Assembly (NCBI RefSeq): GCF_011045835.1
Contig: NZ_CP047349.1
Coordinates: 2,356,001 to 2,420,000, forward strand
Source of the DNA: Proteus terrae subsp. cibarius
GTDB lineage: Bacteria; Pseudomonadota; Gammaproteobacteria; Enterobacterales; Enterobacteriaceae
DNA: 64,000 nt
Reading direction: 5' to 3'
A model generated the notes under the pieces. That model saw nothing but the letters and a program-made list of their open reading frames with translations, made no database searches and was not told the origin of the DNA. Of the stretch, positions 1 to 9,861 are shown piece by piece (position 1 is the stretch's first letter; every line of letters begins with the position of its first letter). Position numbers and translations under genes: made by a program.

Positions 1-1994
1 AATTGATCTACCAATAAAGCATAACGACGTCCGGCACTTTGAACAATTACCGCAATTGCTTGAGTAATATCGGTTTGAGCACCTTCAATATTAAAAGTAC
101 GATGCAGTTCAATCAGTGGTAAATATTCTCCTCTGACCTGCAATAATTTCTCATCACCAGCCAATGGATAAATATCTTCTTCTTCCGGTTGTAAAGAACT
201 GACTACCGTTCCTAATGGTAAAATAAAGACTTCGTCATGAACTTTAACAGACATACCATCTAAAATTGCTAATGTCAGTGGAAGTAAAATACGAATGCGC
301 GTTCCTTTACCTACTTCAAAACTAATTTGAATTTGACCGCCCATCTCTTGGATATTTCTTTTTACAACATCCATACCCACACCACGACCAGAAACATCCG
401 TGACGACTTCTGCAGTAGAGAAACCCGGTGCAAAAATCAGCATAGCAACTTCTTCGTTGCTCATATTTTCAGAAACTGCAAGCCCAGAGGAAATCGCTTT
501 TTTCAAAATACGTTCACGGTTTAATCCGGCACCATCATCAGTCACTTCAATACAAATATTACCGCCTTGATGTTCCGCAGACAGGGTTAATTGCCCCGCT
601 TCCGGTTTACCTGCTGCAACACGATCGGCTGGCATTTCAATACCATGATCAAGACTGTTACGAACTAAGTGAGTTAAAGGATCGATAATTTTTTCAATTA
701 AGCTTTTATCCAGTTCTGTTGAGCTACCAATCATATTTAGCTCAACTTTTTTATTCATTTTACCTGCAACATCACGCACAACTCGAGGGAAGCGACTGAA
801 AACATATTCCATCGGCATCATACGAATTGACATAACAGATTCTTGCAAATCACGAGAATTACGCTGTAACTGAGCAATACAACTTAGTAAATCACTATAT
901 ATTGCAGGCTCAAGGCTACCACTGTGCTGTGCCAACATTGACTGTGTGATAACCAGTTCACCAACTAAGTTGATTAATTGGTCAACTTTTTCAACTGCAA
1001 CACGAATACTGCTTGATTCTGTTTTTGGTGCAGCTGCCGCAACAGGTCTTTTCGCTGATGCAGCCGATGCCACTGGTGCTTTAGCAGGTTCTGCTGATGG
1101 AGTCACTTTTTCAGCAACTGTTTTTTGTGCAGATATAGCTTGTTCTACTTGGCTTTCAACATGAACATCATCAACAGATGTTGTACTTTCTTCTGTAACT
1201 GTGTTTTCTTCTGGTGCTTTTTCTGCAACAGCCACTTTTTTAAACGAGATTTGTTCAGGTTCAATCACAAAACAAAGTACAGCGCTGATATCTTCTTCTG
1301 TTGCAGTGGTTTTTAATATTGCTTCAAGACCATGATGCTGTTTTTCAACTTGGCTAACTTCACCAAGGTGTTTTAATTCATCAAGCATTAAATCAATATC
1401 TGTCTCTTTAAGATCAGACAAAATAATATGATGGTAATAATGTCCATCAGCCGCCATTGTCGATGTTACTTCGACCATGGTTTCTGTGGCTTCAGTTTGC
1501 ACACTTTCAGAGTCAGATGACAAAACAGAAGTTTCAGTCATTGTCGCTTGTGAGTCTGAAGCTTCAGATCCAGCACCAACCTCAACTTGAGGAGCGGATT
1601 GTTCTTCTTTTACATCGAGAGCCAGCTGACGCAACTTCTCACAAATATAGTTAAATGTTTCCTCATCAGGTTCTTGTGAGTTTTTATGTGCATCCAATTG
1701 CTGTTGCATAATATCTTTCGCTTCCAGAAACAGGTTAATAATGTCGTCGGTGAGCGCCATCTCATGACGTCTTGCACTATCGAGCAAGTTTTCAAGCACA
1801 TGAGTGGTCTGTTGAAGTTTAACGAAGCCAAATGTTGCAGCTCCTCCTTTTATGGAGTGCGCACTACGGAAAATCGCATTCATCTGTTCTTGATCTGGAT
1901 TTGCAGGATCAAGTAACAGCAAATGCTGTTCCATATCAGCTAACAACTCATCTGCTTCATCAAAAAATGTTTGATAAAACTCAGTAATATCCAT
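1..1994 (-). CDS. cheA: Chemotaxis sensor histidine kinase CheA (3' end cut by window)
   Basis: CheA takes signals from chemoreceptors through CheW and phosphorylates CheY and CheB. Reading from ATG at 1994, the frame stays open to the window edge (about 664 codons). Domains in order: an Hpt/P1 domain with the phospho-accepting His46 in SAHSIKGGA, a CheY-binding P2 region, a long Ala/Pro/Glu-rich linker, the P3 dimerisation helices (VDQLINLVGELVITQS), the ATPase with N-box HLVRNSLDHGIE and G-box DVSGRGVGMDVV, and the first part of the CheW-like P5 domain. The linker appears longer than in E. coli CheA (654 aa in total), since P5 is unfinished at residue 664. It lies directly downstream of motB, as in the enterobacterial motA-motB-cheA-cheW operon. 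Confidence 0.95.
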   Translation of the reverse strand, partial: MDITEFYQTFFDEADELLADMEQHLLLLDPANPDQEQMNAIFRSAHSIKGGAATFGFVKLQQTTHVLENLLDSARRHEMALTDDIINLFLEAKDIMQQQLDAHKNSQEPDEETFNYICEKLRQLALDVKEEQSAPQVEVGAGSEASDSQATMTETSVLSSDSESVQTEATETMVEVTSTMAADGHYYHHIILSDLKETDIDLMLDELKHLGEVSQVEKQHHGLEAILKTTATEEDISAVLCFVIEPEQISFKKVAVAEKAPEENTVTEESTTSVDDVHVESQVEQAISAQKTVAEKVTPSAEPAKAPVASAASAKRPVAAAAPKTESSSIRVAVEKVDQLINLVGELVITQSMLAQHSGSLEPAIYSDLLSCIAQLQRNSRDLQESVMSIRMMPMEYVFSRFPRVVRDVAGKMNKKVELNMIGSSTELDKSLIEKIIDPLTHLVRNSLDHGIEMPADRVAAGKPEAGQLTLSAEHQGGNICIEVTDDGAGLNRERILKKAISSGLAVSENMSNEEVAMLIFAPGFSTAEVVTDVSGRGVGMDVVKRNIQEMGGQIQISFEVGKGTRIRILLPLTLAILDGMSVKVHDEVFILPLGTVVSSLQPEEEDIYPLAGDEKLLQVRGEYLPLIELHRTFNIEGAQTDITQAIAVIVQSAGRRYALLVDQ

Positions 1995-2029
1995 CGTTAC
2001 TCATTCACCTTTACGCGATTACTAACAAA

Positions 2030-3076
2030 TTAGGGGGCTGTTCCCTGCTTTGTAGTAATATTTGTCGATTGTGATGGCAAACTTTCCCCAGAAACTCCTG
2101 TTTCAACATTTTCCTTTTTTGATTCGGGAAGCTCAGATGCAGAAGACACAGACGAACCCGTCTGTGTATTTTCTGCTTTTTCTTGTGGGGTTTCTTGCCC
2201 TGAAAGTAGAGGTTCAATTTCTGAAGCCTCAGTTACTGTCGGTGCAACCCGCTCATTTTCTTGTACAATTTTTTGTTCTGCTTGCTTCGTTAAGACCAGA
2301 ATACTGATCCGTCGGTTAGCAGGTGCAAAACCATCCTCTTTAACTAAATGAACTGTTGATGCCATACCCACAACACGCAACACTTTCCATTCACCTAAGC
2401 CAGCACCAATTAACTCTCGACGAGAGGCATTCGCGCGATCCGTTGATAGTTCCCAGTTACTGTATTTAAAAGCGCCACTTGCATAAGGAATATCATCGGT
2501 ATGACCCGATAAACTAATTTTGTATGGCGTGTCATTTAAAATAGGTGCAATTGCCGTCAAAATATCCTTCATATAAGGTTCAACGGTAGCACTACCGACT
2601 CTAAACATAGGTCGATTGGCTTTATCGATAATTTGGATGCGTAAACCTTCATCCATCATGTCGATTAATAAATGAGGCTTCAGATCTTTTAATCTAGGAT
2701 CATTTAAAATGACTTGTTCTAAATTCTCTTTTAATCGGCGGAATTGTTGTTTTTCATTGAGCTGTTTATCTTCCTGGCCTTTTGGCAAAATATCACCTTC
2801 GTTATAAACAGGATCACGCCCGCCTCCAGGAATAGGATTGGTTGCATCCCCACTAAATCGCCCTTTTTCAATAGCAACTTTTAATGGCGTACGAAAGTAT
2901 TCTGCTACACGAGTTAATTCTTGCGGGCTAGAGATTGAAAGTAACCACATCACCAGAAAGAAAGCCATCATTGCAGTCATAAAGTCAGCATAAGCTATCT
3001 TCCATGCACCGCCATGAGCGTTATGTTGCTTTCTTCCTCGCTTTTTAACTCGAATGATTTGTGAATTACTCTTCAT
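2030..3076 (-). CDS. motB: Flagellar motor stator protein MotB
   Basis: MotB anchors the stator to peptidoglycan and, with MotA, forms the proton channel that drives the flagellum. The short cytoplasmic N-terminus leads into a single membrane helix containing the proton-binding aspartate (Asp31, in [11 protein letters not shown]). An OmpA-like peptidoglycan-binding domain follows, roughly residues 150-265 ([24 protein letters not shown]). The protein is 348 residues against about 308 in E. coli; the extra length is a Ser/Glu/Pro-rich tail after residue 270 with no recognisable domain. The start lies 2 bases after the motA stop, so the two are probably translationally coupled. Confidence 0.96.
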   Translation of the reverse strand: MKSNSQIIRVKKRGRKQHNAHGGAWKIAYADFMTAMMAFFLVMWLLSISSPQELTRVAEYFRTPLKVAIEKGRFSGDATNPIPGGGRDPVYNEGDILPKGQEDKQLNEKQQFRRLKENLEQVILNDPRLKDLKPHLLIDMMDEGLRIQIIDKANRPMFRVGSATVEPYMKDILTAIAPILNDTPYKISLSGHTDDIPYASGAFKYSNWELSTDRANASRRELIGAGLGEWKVLRVVGMASTVHLVKEDGFAPANRRISILVLTKQAEQKIVQENERVAPTVTEASEIEPLLSGQETPQEKAENTQTGSSVSSASELPESKKENVETGVSGESLPSQSTNITTKQGTAP

Positions 3077-3078
3077 AA

Positions 3079-3972
3079 TTACTCTTCTTTCATTGCATCA
3101 GGATTTGCCTGCATTGGTGTCCGTACCTGACGTACATGTTCTTCCAACTCAATAAAAGAAGGTCTGTCTGCCAGAAAGAGGGTTTTACGTCCAAATTCAA
3201 CAGCTATCTGTGGCGCATATCCATTCATGCTAGATAACAATGTTGTTTTGATGCACTCCATCATTTTCATTTGCTGACTAGAGCGCTGTCTGAGTCTAGA
3301 AGCTAATGGCGAAATAAAACCATAAGCTAATAAAATACCTAAGAAAGTACCAACCATTGCGTGTCCAATTAATACGCCCATTTCGCCAGCAGGTCTATCC
3401 GCGGCACCTAACGCATTAACAACACCCATAACCGCAGCAACGATACCGAACGCTGGTAATGAATCACCCATCGCCGATAAGCCTGTTGCAGGCACTTCGC
3501 TTTCCTCCTCAAAAGTTGCAATCTCTTCATCCATCAGAGATTCAATTTCATAAGGATTCATATTTCCTGTCACCATCAGACGCATATAGTCAGTAATAAA
3601 ACTGAGCATATAAACATCTTTCATAATGCGAGGATATTGGGAAAAAATGTCACTTTGTTGTGGGTTTTCGATATCTCTCTCTAATGCCAACATCCCGTTT
3701 TGACGGGCTTTTGACAATAAACGAAACATGAGTGCCATTAAATCCATGTACATCGCTTTATTGTAATTTGTACTACGAAGTAATTTCGGTAAGATCTTCA
3801 TTGTCGATACAATTGCTCTACCATTATTACCCACAATAAAAGCACCGATACCGGCACCAAAGATGATTATAAATTCGGCTGGCTGGTACAAGGCACCTAA
3901 ACTACCACCGACGAGAAGATATCCCCCGATGACGGCGCTCATAACCACGATATATCCTAAGAGTACTAACAC
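3079..3972 (-). CDS. motA: Flagellar motor stator protein MotA
   Basis: MotA is the four-helix membrane subunit of the stator; with MotB it converts proton flow into torque on FliG. The N-terminus ([20 protein letters not shown]) and the GNNGRAIV and [15 protein letters not shown] segments match enterobacterial MotA, as does the length (297 aa; E. coli 295). The large cytoplasmic loop between helices 2 and 3 carries the charged residues that contact the rotor. It is first in the motA-motB-cheA run and is separated from flhC by 134 bases that contain an 11-bp stem-loop. I see no clear sigma28 promoter there. Confidence 0.97.
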   Translation of the reverse strand: MLVLLGYIVVMSAVIGGYLLVGGSLGALYQPAEFIIIFGAGIGAFIVGNNGRAIVSTMKILPKLLRSTNYNKAMYMDLMALMFRLLSKARQNGMLALERDIENPQQSDIFSQYPRIMKDVYMLSFITDYMRLMVTGNMNPYEIESLMDEEIATFEEESEVPATGLSAMGDSLPAFGIVAAVMGVVNALGAADRPAGEMGVLIGHAMVGTFLGILLAYGFISPLASRLRQRSSQQMKMMECIKTTLLSSMNGYAPQIAVEFGRKTLFLADRPSFIELEEHVRQVRTPMQANPDAMKEE

Positions 3973-4053
3973 GCGATATCCCTTTAGCTAATTTCGTTAT
4001 AGAGAGAATGGCGAACATAGCAGCAAGAGATAGGAGGGGGAGAGGAAACGGCT

Positions 4054-4084
4054 CAGGTTATAGATAACTAAGCTCTATAACCTG
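4054..4084 (-). terminator. Stem-loop between flhC and motA
   Basis: An 11-bp perfect inverted repeat (CAGGTTATAGA / TCTATAACCTG) with a 9-base loop lies between the flhC stop and motA. Neither strand shows a classical U-tract directly after it, so it may be a partial terminator, a processing site or an mRNA-stability element rather than a strong terminator. Confidence 0.4.
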
Positions 4085-4106
4085 ATATTTAACTTTCAAT
4101 CTCGAA

Positions 4107-4688
4107 TCACATTGCAAACTGTTCAAGACCATCCAACAGTTGTAAGTTAATATCGGCAGGATTGGCGGAAAGTTTACGTTTTTTTATTGCGCGAGAAGGT
4201 GGCTGGCAAAGACTACAAACATAATTGCTAGCTGGCTGGTGTGCGTGTGTAATAAATGAACCATTACATTTGGTACAAACGGAAAGTTGCAACATGCCAC
4301 TTTCAACAAAGCGTACTAATGTCCATGCTCTTGTTAGTGCTAAAATAGGTTCTTGATCTTTAACAGGTGGACATTGTTCTAAGTATAAACGATAAGCTTT
4401 AACAACAGCCTCAACACCAACACAACCGCCATTTTTTAATAAAAAGCGATAGGCGTTATAGAACATTGAGGAATGGATATTTTGTTCCCATGTCATAAAC
4501 CAATCCGTTGAAAATGGCAGCATTCCTTTTGGAGGGGGGCTCCCTCTTAATTCTTTGTATAATTTAATTAAACGCCCCCGACTTAATTGAGTTTCACTTT
4601 CAAGCATCTGTAAGCGGGCACCCAAGGTGATTAATTCCATTGCTAAGCGAATATCCTTCGCTTCTCGGACGATACTTTTCTCACTCAT
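4107..4688 (-). CDS. flhC: Flagellar master transcriptional regulator subunit FlhC
   Basis: FlhC joins FlhD in the FlhD4C2 complex that activates class 2 flagellar promoters and, in Proteus, swarmer differentiation. It is 193 residues (E. coli 192). The four zinc-binding cysteines are visible near the C-terminus in CTKC...CSLC spacing (residues about 138-161). It starts 2 bases after the flhD stop, the usual coupled flhDC arrangement. Control comes from the flhD promoter upstream. Confidence 0.97.
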   Translation of the reverse strand: MSEKSIVREAKDIRLAMELITLGARLQMLESETQLSRGRLIKLYKELRGSPPPKGMLPFSTDWFMTWEQNIHSSMFYNAYRFLLKNGGCVGVEAVVKAYRLYLEQCPPVKDQEPILALTRAWTLVRFVESGMLQLSVCTKCNGSFITHAHQPASNYVCSLCQPPSRAIKKRKLSANPADINLQLLDGLEQFAM

Positions 4689-4690
4689 TG

Positions 4691-5041
4691 TTATGCCCGT
4701 TTCTTTGTCGCAGTAGTATCTTGTTCCGATAACTGACGAAACAAGTTAGAAGAAAGAAGAATGCCAGTATGGATTTGTTGCAAATCATCCACTCTAGATT
4801 CTTTAGTGAGTTGTTCTATTGTTTCGCTGTCTTCAAACCGGAAATTACAGATTAGTTGGTTTGTTTCAGCCAACTTAACCAATTGAGGCAATGTAAGCTC
4901 TGCCAGTGCATCCGCCATAGCGTCACTAATCCCAAGCCGAAACATTGCGGAAGCCTTTTCTTGGTTAATTAACCTTTGCGCCAAAAGCAAATACGATAAA
5001 TTTATGTCATAAATATGCTTAAGCAATTCAACCGTACTCAT
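4691..5041 (-). CDS. flhD: Flagellar master transcriptional regulator subunit FlhD
   Basis: FlhD is the partner of FlhC in the flagellar master regulator. The protein is 116 residues, the expected length. The N-terminal half ([20 protein letters not shown]) is characteristic of the family, and the helix-turn-helix region follows around residues 40-80. It is the first gene of flhDC. The probable transcription start is about 237 bases upstream, giving a long untranslated leader as in E. coli, and sites for CRP and RcsB flank the promoter. Confidence 0.97.
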   Translation of the reverse strand: MSTVELLKHIYDINLSYLLLAQRLINQEKASAMFRLGISDAMADALAELTLPQLVKLAETNQLICNFRFEDSETIEQLTKESRVDDLQQIHTGILLSSNLFRQLSEQDTTATKKRA

Positions 5042-5262
5042 CTCTTTACATCCCGTCCGATTATATTGAACAAAGAGGATCTCTCTAATGAAAGATCCCG
5101 AGGAAATTAATATAAATGTAATATTAAATCTCCAGGCCCCATTTTATGAACATGACACGTAGTAACACTACCTTGTATTACTTAGTTACGATCATTTTCA
5201 AAAGTAGCGAAAAAAACATTTAAATTAAAAGTAAACTTTAAATGCTCGCCAATATAGCTCGT

Positions 5263-5276
5263 TAAGAATAATCCTA
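5263..5276 (-). promoter_or_regulatory. RcsB (RcsAB) box just downstream of the flhDC start site
   Basis: TAAGAATAATCCTA (plus strand) differs at one position from the RcsAB consensus TAAGAATATTCYTA. It lies a few bases downstream of the predicted flhDC transcription start, the position described for the repressing RcsB box of E. coli flhDC. Rcs repression of flhDC and swarming is established in Proteus. The site call is inferred from the match and its position. Confidence 0.72.
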
Positions 5277-5284
5277 ACGCGACA

Positions 5285-5314
5285 ACTTTACTCCTTAACG
5301 ATTAAGTTATTCAA
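5285..5314 (-). promoter_or_regulatory. Predicted flhDC sigma70 promoter
   Basis: On the minus strand TTGAAT (-35, 5309-5314) and TAAAGT (-10, 5285-5290) are separated by 18 bases. A start near 5278 would place the upstream CRP palindrome at about -72 and the RcsB box just downstream of +1, the same geometry as E. coli flhDC. The hexamers are only moderate, as expected for an activator-dependent promoter. Confidence 0.55.
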
Positions 5315-5342
5315 CGGATAAAGTAGTCTAATTTAAATACTA

Positions 5343-5358
5343 TGTGAGTCACATCACA
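5343..5358 (-). promoter_or_regulatory. CRP-binding site upstream of flhDC
   Basis: TGTGAGTCACATCACA is a perfect TGTGA-N6-TCACA palindrome, centred about 72 bases upstream of the predicted flhDC start. CRP-cAMP activation of flhDC from this distance is established in E. coli; activity here is inferred. Confidence 0.75.
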
Positions 5359-6104
5359 AAAAGATAATCATTATTATGGAATTAGTTCATTAACTATTCA
5401 AGTGATAAAAGTAATAAAACTAGGTGTAAATTAATAAGCTAATCTACCCAAATTAAAATATTAATGATAATTTTTTATTTTATACGATCTATTAAACTTA
5501 TAAACCTAAAAATACAGCATAAAAATTTGACAAATCCACAATTGAAGATTTTTTTGATCACAGTAACATATATTGATATATCTCCTCCTCATCTTTATCT
5601 AAACAAGCTTCCCAATTTTAATAAATATTTCTATAGATATTATTTTTTTCATCATTTACGTAAACCTTCAGAAATGATCACTTTTTATTTACAATTTGTT
5701 TGAAAAATAACCTATTCTAATTATTTATAGTTATCCTAAATTTTTTCATTATTTCATAATTGAAATTACTCTTTGAAATCAACATGATACTAAGGTTGGT
5801 TTATTAGGCAGGACGATAAGTCACATAAAATTAAATTCTTAGTTATGCATCTTCACCCTTAAATCATTGAATATTTATTTCCACGCCATTAAAGTTTCAA
5901 TTGTAATAATGCAATTTAACTAATACTTATTAAGTGCTATTTAACACTTAAATTACAGAACTCTTAATAAGAGTTTTATTGGCTGTAAATTAGTCACAGA
6001 GAAATAATATCCACATACAAATAAGTTTTATTTATGAATTACAGTATATATTATGAACAGTGAGAATTTAAAATCTCAACGAGATTAATATAAAATCAAA
6101 AGAA

Positions 6105-6132
6105 TGTTTTTTATTTAATTAAATAAAAAACA
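6105..6132. repeat. 28-bp perfect palindrome
   Basis: The 14-base arm TGTTTTTTATTTAA is followed immediately by its exact reverse complement, with no loop. A hairpin could form on either strand, but the symmetry and zero spacer suit a dimeric protein site or a bidirectional AT-rich terminator better. No adjacent gene explains it. Confidence 0.6.
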
Positions 6133-7187
6133 CCTGAAATTTAATTATCAATTTAAAATGCAATATAAGAATAATACAATATTTAGCTTAAGTTAATTTC
6201 AAAAAAACAATCATCTTTTTATAAAATAAAGCCATACTTTATTAAATTTAAAAATAAAATTAAAAGCACCTTATTTTTTTACTGTATAGATATATATATT
6301 AATTAAACAGCCTAAAATTAATTAAAAATATAACGATCAGTAAAAAAACATAAAGAAAAAAACAGTTCTATTAATTATATTTTATATAACCACTCCTCTT
6401 TTGTTATAAAAAAAAGACATTTTTTGAAATATAAATTTCAATTCCATAAAAAAAGATCCCAAGATCTTCAATATAAAGTAATTAATTCATAAAATAATAA
6501 GACAAAATATAAATTCTGTTTTTCCTGTTATCAGCATTACCTCTGCACAATAAATGACTGTAATGACAAATACGACAACTCCGAGTTAACACTTGTACAC
6601 ATCAGCTTTTTCAATGTAAAGACAGAAAAGCAAATATGATCAAAATAACATCTTATTGATTATTCTATTGGCATTACCTAGAACTAAAAAATATCAAATG
6701 TTACTTTTTACCCCCAAAACAACTCTTAACAGCAATTTGTTTTGCTCTTACAAATGATGAGTATTGTTTCACTTTTCTTCTTATCACTCGGTTAGCTTCT
6801 TTTTTTCAACCTAGTTAGCATAAGTCTCAAGACATTACAGAACAAAAAGTGCTGACATCGTAACAACATCATTACTTAACAAAAGTTGATGTTGACGGGA
6901 TTAGGAGAGCATAAAGATTTAAATATCGATATATCGTTACTTAAAACGATAAAATATATCTCTAAATATTCTTCTATTCTAACCACTAATTTGACTCATT
7001 TTATTACCCTTTTTATGAGTAATTTCGAGTTTCAAAAGACTTTTCCTCTCTATCAAAACCTAATAAAAATATTGATGTATCTAAATAATCAAGGCCCACA
7101 TCTCATTTATTAGATTAATCTTAAAAACCAATAACAATGCTTAGTATTCTATACCCCAAAAGTGTTCTAAATTTTTGGAAAAGAAAG

Positions 7188-7222
7188 CTTTTGAAAAATA
7201 TTGTAACCGTATTTTTCAAAAG
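7188..7222. repeat. 13-bp perfect inverted repeat with 9-base loop
   Basis: CTTTTGAAAAATA (7188-7200) and its exact complement TATTTTTCAAAAG (7210-7222) flank a 9-base spacer, TTGTAACCG. No gene lies within 1.5 kb on either side. It could be the terminator of an unannotated small RNA or a remnant of a mobile-element end. Confidence 0.6.
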
Positions 7223-8699
7223 TAATAATTGAGTTTATTCATGCCGTGAATGCAAATACTTTGTGTATTGCTTTCAGTTCTATTGAAATGAGTTACAGCG
7301 TTTTTTAGTAAGCAAACATGAAATGATTGCTCACTCTTTTATACTGGCAATTTTTTTAATTAGCGTTCCTCTTATACTTGATTTTATCTTTTTTGGTAAA
7401 TCGAAAAAGGTCAGTGGCACAATTATCTTTTATATATATTTCCACTGTAAATACCAATGACACATCTATTTCATACTAAGATAATTCTCTTTCTGTAATA
7501 AGTAAGATTTACATCCTTGACAAAGTTATAAACAATATAATTCTGAAATTATTATTTTATCGAATGAAAGAGGCGGTGTGATTTTTCTACGCTTATTATA
7601 AGATTACTTATTGGTATCATTTTCTCTACATGACCTTTACAAAAAATCCTACAATCTTTCAAAAGATTTTCATTCATCATTGATTAGTGATTACAAACTA
7701 CATACCACAGCAATTCATCAGCTTTACTGTAGCGGTCTAAACTCACCATTTTCCTGAATTCTTCTCCATTTTTTGAGGGGCTAATTTGATTAAATTAAAA
7801 ACATTACTCAAAAAATCAAACTTAAATTAAATGCGATAGAAAATATTGATAAAATTTTCACCAAATACATTGAAATAATTTGAGAGTATAAATTAGGTAT
7901 TAAAAAAAAATCCAATATAATCAATGGAAAACATTGATTTTAACCCAAGATTCTATACTGCGCTAAGCCCCTTAATAACGACTTTTTGTCCTACAATACC
8001 CCTAAGTACCTCATTTAATAAGTAAACCATAAGTAGCAATCGCTTACTTGATTTTAGTTTTTACTGTTTATTAAAAACAAAATAAACAGAGATAAATCAA
8101 ATTGACTTAAAGCGCGAGATTAATAAAGATGAGAAATCACGCCAAATATACTCGAGCTCTGTTCAATATTTTTCATTCATAGCTCATTATATACGGGTTA
8201 ACCACAATGCAAATAATTGTGTATTAATCAATTTAGGTAAAATGTTTGTTTTTATTAAAACGAAAATGAATATATTCCACCCTATTGCGTATTTTAATTA
8301 GCTTTTTTTGAATAGATTTTTCCTTTTTTTATTCCATAAAGTAATAGTTACAAAAATAATAATTACTCAAACAAAATACTTTATTTCTATATATTAGTAA
8401 TAATACGTAATATATGACTAAGATCTCATTATTCTCATCAAAGGAGTTAGTTCTTAAATTAAGTATTATGTTGATGATATGAATAGTTTGAGGTTTGGAT
8501 AGGCAAAAGTGAATGCTTTACTAAGAGCATACAAAAGTATGTAACTGATACGAATAAGCGTAATCCCCGACACAACAGCTTGAAATATGACAGAACTATT
8601 ACTTACAAACTACAAAGTTATATTCTTTATAACTTTTATCAATACTTATATTCTTTTTTGAAATAACTTTGTAAGTTGATATCTAGTTATCTCGATGAC

Positions 8700-8731
8700 A
8701 AAAAGCTCCTATAATCAATACAAGGAGCTTT
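8700..8731 (-). terminator. Terminator of the mgtC-like gene
   Basis: AAAGCTCCT / AGGAGCTTT arms with a 12-base loop lie about 30 bases past the mgtC-like stop. On the minus strand the second arm runs into TTTTTGTC, a typical intrinsic terminator. Confidence 0.75.
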
Positions 8732-8762
8732 GGTTAGAAAGGCATTATTCTCAAAAAACTCA

Positions 8763-9461
8763 TTAAGCAGGATGCTCTGCCGCTATCTTCCAATTAATTG
8801 CACTGACACTCTTCTCTAAACTTACTCTACAAACAATCGCCTCTATCTCTTTTTGCTCAACAGGTGTTGCAAGTAATTCAGCACAAACTTCCAACTGGCT
8901 AGGCATCAATGTATCAGCACTACTTAAAGATTGTAATCTAACATGTAGTCCATTTATTGCTTGTAAAATGAGTGTTCTAACTAAAACCTCATCTTCTTCA
9001 TGACAAATAATTCGTATTGAGTAACGTTGTTCAATGTCTATCGCTTGATGTTGTGGCTGAGCGTTTATCCGCTGAGCAGCTTCTCGTAATAAAATATTCG
9101 CACAAAGAATAAGAAGTGTAGCTATGGTTGCTAATTGATATAAGCCTAAGCCACATAACACGCCAATTCCTGCTGAACACCAAAGCGTTGCGGCTGTATT
9201 AAGACCACGTATATTCATTCCTTCACGCATGATCACACCAGCACCAAGAAATCCAATACCTGAAACAACTTGAGCTGCAATACGACCAGGGCTATCTGGC
9301 GAAGTTTCTATTGAACTTAAAATAAAAACAGCCGCCCCTGTTGCAACTAAAGCATTTGTTCTTAACCCTGCCATTCTTTGCCGCCATTGGCGTTCAGCGC
9401 CAATCAAAGCACCAAGACACATTGCAATTATGAGATTTAAAATATAAGGCGTCATCGTCAT
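8763..9461 (-). CDS. mgtC: MgtC/SapB-family inner-membrane protein
   Basis: MgtC proteins are inner-membrane factors. In Salmonella, MgtC is PhoP-induced at low Mg2+ and inhibits the F1Fo ATP synthase. The 232-residue length matches Salmonella MgtC (231). The family signature is clear: LGALIGAERQWRQRMAGLRT, SGIGFLGAGVIMREG and GLNTAATLWCSAGIG, with four to five membrane helices in the first 130 residues and a soluble ACT-like C-terminal domain. Unlike Salmonella, no mgtB follows. About 350 bases of leader precede it, with a mini-ORF and hairpins, which suggests attenuation control. Confidence 0.88.
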   Translation of the reverse strand: MTMTPYILNLIIAMCLGALIGAERQWRQRMAGLRTNALVATGAAVFILSSIETSPDSPGRIAAQVVSGIGFLGAGVIMREGMNIRGLNTAATLWCSAGIGVLCGLGLYQLATIATLLILCANILLREAAQRINAQPQHQAIDIEQRYSIRIICHEEDEVLVRTLILQAINGLHVRLQSLSSADTLMPSQLEVCAELLATPVEQKEIEAIVCRVSLEKSVSAINWKIAAEHPA

Positions 9462-9506
9462 GTTTATTTCCTCTACATGATGATTAAAATCGATATGAAA
9501 ATTTTG

Positions 9507-9522
9507 CTCTGATAGTTCAGAG
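9507..9522 (-). promoter_or_regulatory. Attenuator-like hairpin in the mgtC leader
   Basis: A perfect 6-bp stem with a 4-base loop (CTCTGA-ACTA-TCAGAG on the minus strand), followed by CAAAATTTTC, lies 8 bases after the stop of the proline-run leader ORF and about 45 bases before the mgtC start. A ribosome stalled on the proline codons could influence its folding. Function is inferred from position. Confidence 0.5.
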
Positions 9523-9530
9523 TATTGAAA

Positions 9531-9581
9531 TTAATCCATCACCTTAGGTGGAGGAAATAAAGAGAAAAAAATGTAGCACAT
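9531..9581 (-). CDS. Proline-run leader peptide of mgtC
   Basis: A 16-codon frame, MCYIFFSLFPPPKVMD, starts at ATG 9581 with a good ribosome-binding site (GAAGGG, about 7 bases upstream). Three consecutive proline codons sit at residues 10-12. Salmonella mgtA and mgtC leaders use proline-rich mini-ORFs (mgtL, mgtP) whose slow translation under low charged-tRNA-Pro or low Mg2+ raises expression of the downstream gene. The same design here is inference from codon content, a hairpin directly downstream and the leader context. Confidence 0.65.
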   Translation of the reverse strand: MCYIFFSLFPPPKVMD

Positions 9582-9815
9582 GAAGTTACCCTTCGTATTT
9601 TAGTTGTATAAGGGAAATCATTTGGGTAAGTGCAGAATAGGAATATATAGGAAAGAGATATTACAATGCACTGCCCACCAAAATGGTAAGCAGTTTCAGT
9701 GAAGAAAACAGCCTACCTATTATTTTGACTAAAATTATTCACAGTTAATGGATTTCTCATTAACCTACAACTTTGTGTATCCAAGGTGTTTTCTCCTAAC
9801 TAAAATTTAGGCAAA

Positions 9816-9861
9816 AGTATAAGTAGCTGATTTGAAAATGTAAATGAACAGTACCTAAACG
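9816..9861 (-). promoter_or_regulatory. mgtC promoter with a candidate PhoP box
   Basis: Minus-strand TTTACA (9839-9844) and TATACT (9816-9821) are spaced by 17 bases, each matching five of six consensus bases, and predict a start near 9809. Immediately upstream, CGTTTA-N5-TGTTCA (9845-9861) resembles the PhoP direct repeat (T/G)GTTTA-N5-(T/G)GTTTA. The box sits one helical turn further upstream than the classical position overlapping -35. Confidence 0.5.

Larger units (their letters stand above)
5359..8699. other. Long AT-rich gene-free stretch between flhDC and the mgtC-like gene
   Basis: I find no gene I can support in more than 3.3 kb. The two longest open frames (5464-5703 plus, 6886-7113 plus) have Ile/Lys/Asn/Phe-rich composition, no convincing ribosome-binding site and no recognisable domain. 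The stretch holds several strong inverted repeats (see the 6105-6132 and 7188-7222 entries) and is visibly richer in A and T than its neighbours. It may be an extended regulatory region for flhDC, a decayed insertion, or a host for small RNAs. Confidence 0.6.

Noticed and set aside
1457..2307. Several 60- to 80-codon ORFs over cheA and motB
   Set aside because: Shadows of the real reading frames on the opposite strand or other frames.
5464..5703. 79-codon ORF in the desert
   Set aside because: Ile/Lys/Asn/Phe-rich translation typical of AT-rich noise, no ribosome-binding site or recognisable domain.
6886..7113. 75-codon ORF in the desert
   Set aside because: Same low-complexity composition; ATG lacks a credible Shine-Dalgarno sequence.
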